A stretch of DNA of 58,471 bases. Origin: Flammula alnicola. Its lineage: Eukaryota; Basidiomycota; Agaricomycetes; Agaricales; Strophariaceae. The position numbers were made by a program, and so were the translations under genes. This document shows, one piece after another, positions 56,134-58,471 of the stretch. The stretch spans positions 1 through 58,471 of the forward strand of contig JADNRV010000299.1 of assembly GCA_015499995.1 (NCBI GenBank), written 5' to 3'. The notes below the pieces were generated by a model. That model saw nothing but the letters and a program-made list of their open reading frames with translations. It ran no database searches and was not told the DNA's origin. Positions within the stretch are counted from its first letter, which is position 1. Every line of letters begins with the position of its first letter.

Positions 56134-56838
56134 CTATCGATATAAGTTATACTCTGCGCCATCCTCTGCCATCTCGTTGTCCAATACCACACCCAGAATC
56201 CCTCTACCGCATGTAATCCTCTTGGTCATCTCCATCACCCAATCCAAGCGAGCCCTACGCTCCTCTAAATCATTAGGCAGAGTTTCTAGCATTGGTGCCA
56301 CCAGGTCATCGAGCTCAGCCACTTGCCGCTCAATCCTTCGCAGCGCAGCTCGCTTCATTGGACGTACGAACCCTTTCCCTCCTCCCTCTGCCCTTTCCAA
56401 ATACCAGGAATCCACCCAGGCATCGATATGTGCTTCCACATCATGCATATATTCAGCGAGCTCAGACTTCTCCTCCGGGCATACCTCAGAGCTGTTGCAG
56501 TTGGGACAGCCAGCGTTTTCTATTTTTTCGACCTCGGGCGGTGCTTCAGCAGGTTCACCGTTCGCGCTGTTCATTTCATCCGTTTTATCTCTGGCAGCAT
56601 CGTCAAGCTTTCTATAGATATTTTAGTAGAAGTCATTGAAATCATAAGTTCTGAATTTGACCGCACCGTTTGACCCGTCTCTCCTTATTGCGCTTTGCGT
56701 TCTTCCCGTTTACTGTATCTCGATGCCTGTATTTACAGTGAATATCTAGAGAAGTGATATAATCAAATATATCACTGCTCACCGTTGATAATAACGTTGA
56801 TGCTTGGTCAAACCATCCTTGCCAGATTTCTTGGTCAT
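56134..56838 (-). CDS. Hypothetical protein with basic N-terminus and CPNC motif (197 aa, 3 exons)
   Basis: Exons 56838-56783, 56726-56667 and 56611-56134 join in frame across GTGAGC and GTGCGG donors. The N-terminus is strongly basic (MTKKSGKDGLTKHQRYYQRH, then KRNKERRVKRKLDDAARDKT), nuclear-signal-like. It is followed by an acidic/Pro stretch, CPNCNSSEVC (possible metal knuckle), and a helical C-terminal half (AEYMHDVEAHIDAWVDSWYL, LRRIERQVAELDDLVAPMLE). No family recognised. Frame continuity over three exons and 197 codons supports a real gene; function unknown. Confidence 0.65.
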
Positions 56839-57683
56839 GGTGGTACTGAGTGTAGTATGTTAAATATATATGTTTAGTTGCATGTACTGATCTATTTATT
56901 ACCGACATGCAATAGATTCTCTGAGCTTCCCAAACACTATCTAATTGTAGCTAGTACATTACTCAACTATGGTATATCTTGTATATTTAATATAACGCAG
57001 CAGAGCGCACACGGTTGACAAAATAAGAGGTGTATGCGACTGATATGCGACCATCTACAGTGGTCCGACTCGTATGCGACCCGTATGCGACCATATGCGA
57101 CCCGTATGCGACCGTATGCGAGCCGTAGGCACAGGCGCTAGGCCATATTACTATATTTGGCAGATCGTCAATGTGAATCTTGATCGTCCAAAAGGGGCGA
57201 TCATCACATTTACCAAAAGAGGAATGTGAGCCTCCCGCGTGAACGACATGGGTTTCAAACCGGCACGGCTCCCAACGTTGTACCGCACTCAGCAAACCTG
57301 AACCGCTCAGACTAACACGCGCGCCGCGGACCTCCAACGTCGACGACATGTGCAGTGTGAGCCCTTCCCCTCCGTCAGACATGGGTGTGGCGGGGTTTTC
57401 ATTCGACGATGACGGATTCACGGGGACTTGGAGTACAGAAGGGGGGACCCATGCAATGGGAGGCCCGCCAGGTATGTCAACGAACGATTTTCTTCGTGAT
57501 TTCCAGTGTTAACTTGTACGCACAGCATCACCACCGCCAATGGACGAATACCGCCCATCGCCTTGCACACTCTGCTGCACTGCACCCCCCTAAGGCATAC
57601 CGACCACCCCTGGCCAGTTAACGCACAACGACCGCCCCTCCCAACCCGATATCTGCGCAGCAAGTGCCCCACGCACCCTCGCT
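56839..57683. other. Intergenic with short tandem repeat
   Basis: 57030-57125 carries five or more copies of a tatgcgaccc-like decamer. A minus frame at 56987-57421 (starting MNPSSSNENPATPMSDGGEG) is open but its C-terminal part is just this repeat (YGSHTVAYGSHM); I do not call it a gene. Confidence 0.5.
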
Positions 57684-58471
57684 AAAGATGCTTAGTGCGG
57701 GGTGTGTGTGAACTACTAGATAATCAAGTAGTCGCTTTCAATAGACTTTGTAATGTCTATTAGAGAGATACTATCAAATCCGACTTGCTTCACTTTTAAA
57801 TAACTACTTTACTACACTCAAACACCCAAATCAATGTTTAGTTGACTTAGTTCGTCCAAGGGGAGGATAATAGTTTTATAATATCGATACCTGATAGTAG
57901 GTGTGCGATAAAAGAAGGTGTTTAACTATACAACGGCTCAGGCAAGGCCTTAGGCGCGTTTATAGCCAATGGGTCGTTTTAAGTCCAATAGACTTGTGTA
58001 AATTCTGGTCTGGTACTCGGAAACTAGTGCTCTATGCACAAACTGCTAACTGATCTCGCTTTGTCTTGTTCTCCAATTGAGAAGATGGCTCTATGCCCTT
58101 TAACTTGTCTTTACTTGTCTCAAAAACTATACTTGTGGAAAGAGGCGCGCAGATGTCTGATCCGCCGACACTACAGTCCCTTAACAATGGCCAGAGGCGC
58201 GTAGACGCTTTCGTCCACCGACACTACAGTCCAGGTCCCCAGATGTCCTTTGACAAAGGGTAGGTTTTGAACAAGTCACTTAGACAGGTTCCTTGGCTTA
58301 TAACTCTCTTTACTTGTCTTGGCGAATCACTTAGACACGCGTTCTCGTCTTAACAGTTCGTTTATATCGTTACTTGGTTTCTTTTTATATTATGGGACTC
58401 TCGCTTTGAAGCTACTTGGTACTTAGAGGTGAAACACTTAAGATATAATTCTTAAGCGCTTGTATCTCGTG
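57684..58471 (-). repeat. Second copy of the LTR, cut by window edge
   Basis: Begins at taaagatgcttagtgcgggg and follows 1230-2017 to the end of the window with very few differences. The left flank is not Gag or primer-site sequence, so by orientation this is the 3' LTR of an element lying to the right, or a solo LTR. Confidence 0.85.

Noticed and set aside
57030..57125. Tandem tatgcgaccc units as a CRISPR-like array
   Set aside because: There are no unique spacers and the genome is eukaryotic; it is a simple tandem repeat.

Overview
The window is eukaryotic and almost certainly from a mushroom-forming basidiomycete (Agaricomycetes). Genes are short-exon and intron-rich (introns of about 50-70 bases with GTRNGT donors). 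The protein families include a C2-NACHT NLR, MYND and RING-finger families, a Clp1-like protein, a DIME-motif mitochondrial calcium uniporter, a GH5 glycolipid hydrolase, kelch proteins and a hAT transposase. All exon structures were read by eye from splice signals and reading frames; no search was run.

Layout. 1-2051 is the 5' end of a young LTR retrotransposon (Gag plus 5' LTR); another copy of its LTR closes the window (57684-58471). 3988-12100 is decayed accessory DNA: two paralogues of one unknown family (one intact, one broken), a non-LTR reverse-transcriptase tail, a 145-bp-arm hairpin, a broken MYND gene, a RING-finger gene and a fragment of a TATA-binding-protein gene. 12305-15747 is an 11-exon NLR whose 3' end is supplied by a dispersed repeat. 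16840-24943 is the core block: ribosomal protein eS30 (4 exons, 63 aa) divergent from the uniporter gene MCU (4 exons, 483 aa), a small secreted cysteine-rich protein, a 216-bp perfect inverted repeat, a GNAT acetyltransferase and a cytochrome P450. 27717-39088 holds a kelch gene, a GPI-anchored alginate-lyase-like protein, a Clp1-like protein, a GH5 hydrolase and another kelch gene.

The GH5 to kelch segment is duplicated in direct orientation at 41388-44229. Both copies carry lesions, and a gutted tyrosine-recombinase retroelement (about 39330-41300) lies between them. 44267-49012 is the most unusual part. A five-exon gene lies between two clusters of the palindrome TGTGCACA (4 and 6 copies). 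One cluster fills the promoter shared with a divergent gene. A 424-bp hAT-type MITE with a perfect 8-bp target duplication sits in the last exon of the five-exon gene, and the reading frame is continuous when it is ignored. The divergent gene is cut by the same dispersed repeat that ends the NLR.

49.6-55.6 kb is mostly repeat debris (hAT transposase remnant, a 70-bp minisatellite), followed by two small convergent genes at 55.6-56.8 kb.

How the genes work together: only two pairs show a shared arrangement, the divergent eS30/MCU promoter and the divergent pair around the TGTGCACA array. The rest is a single-gene landscape shaped by transposons.
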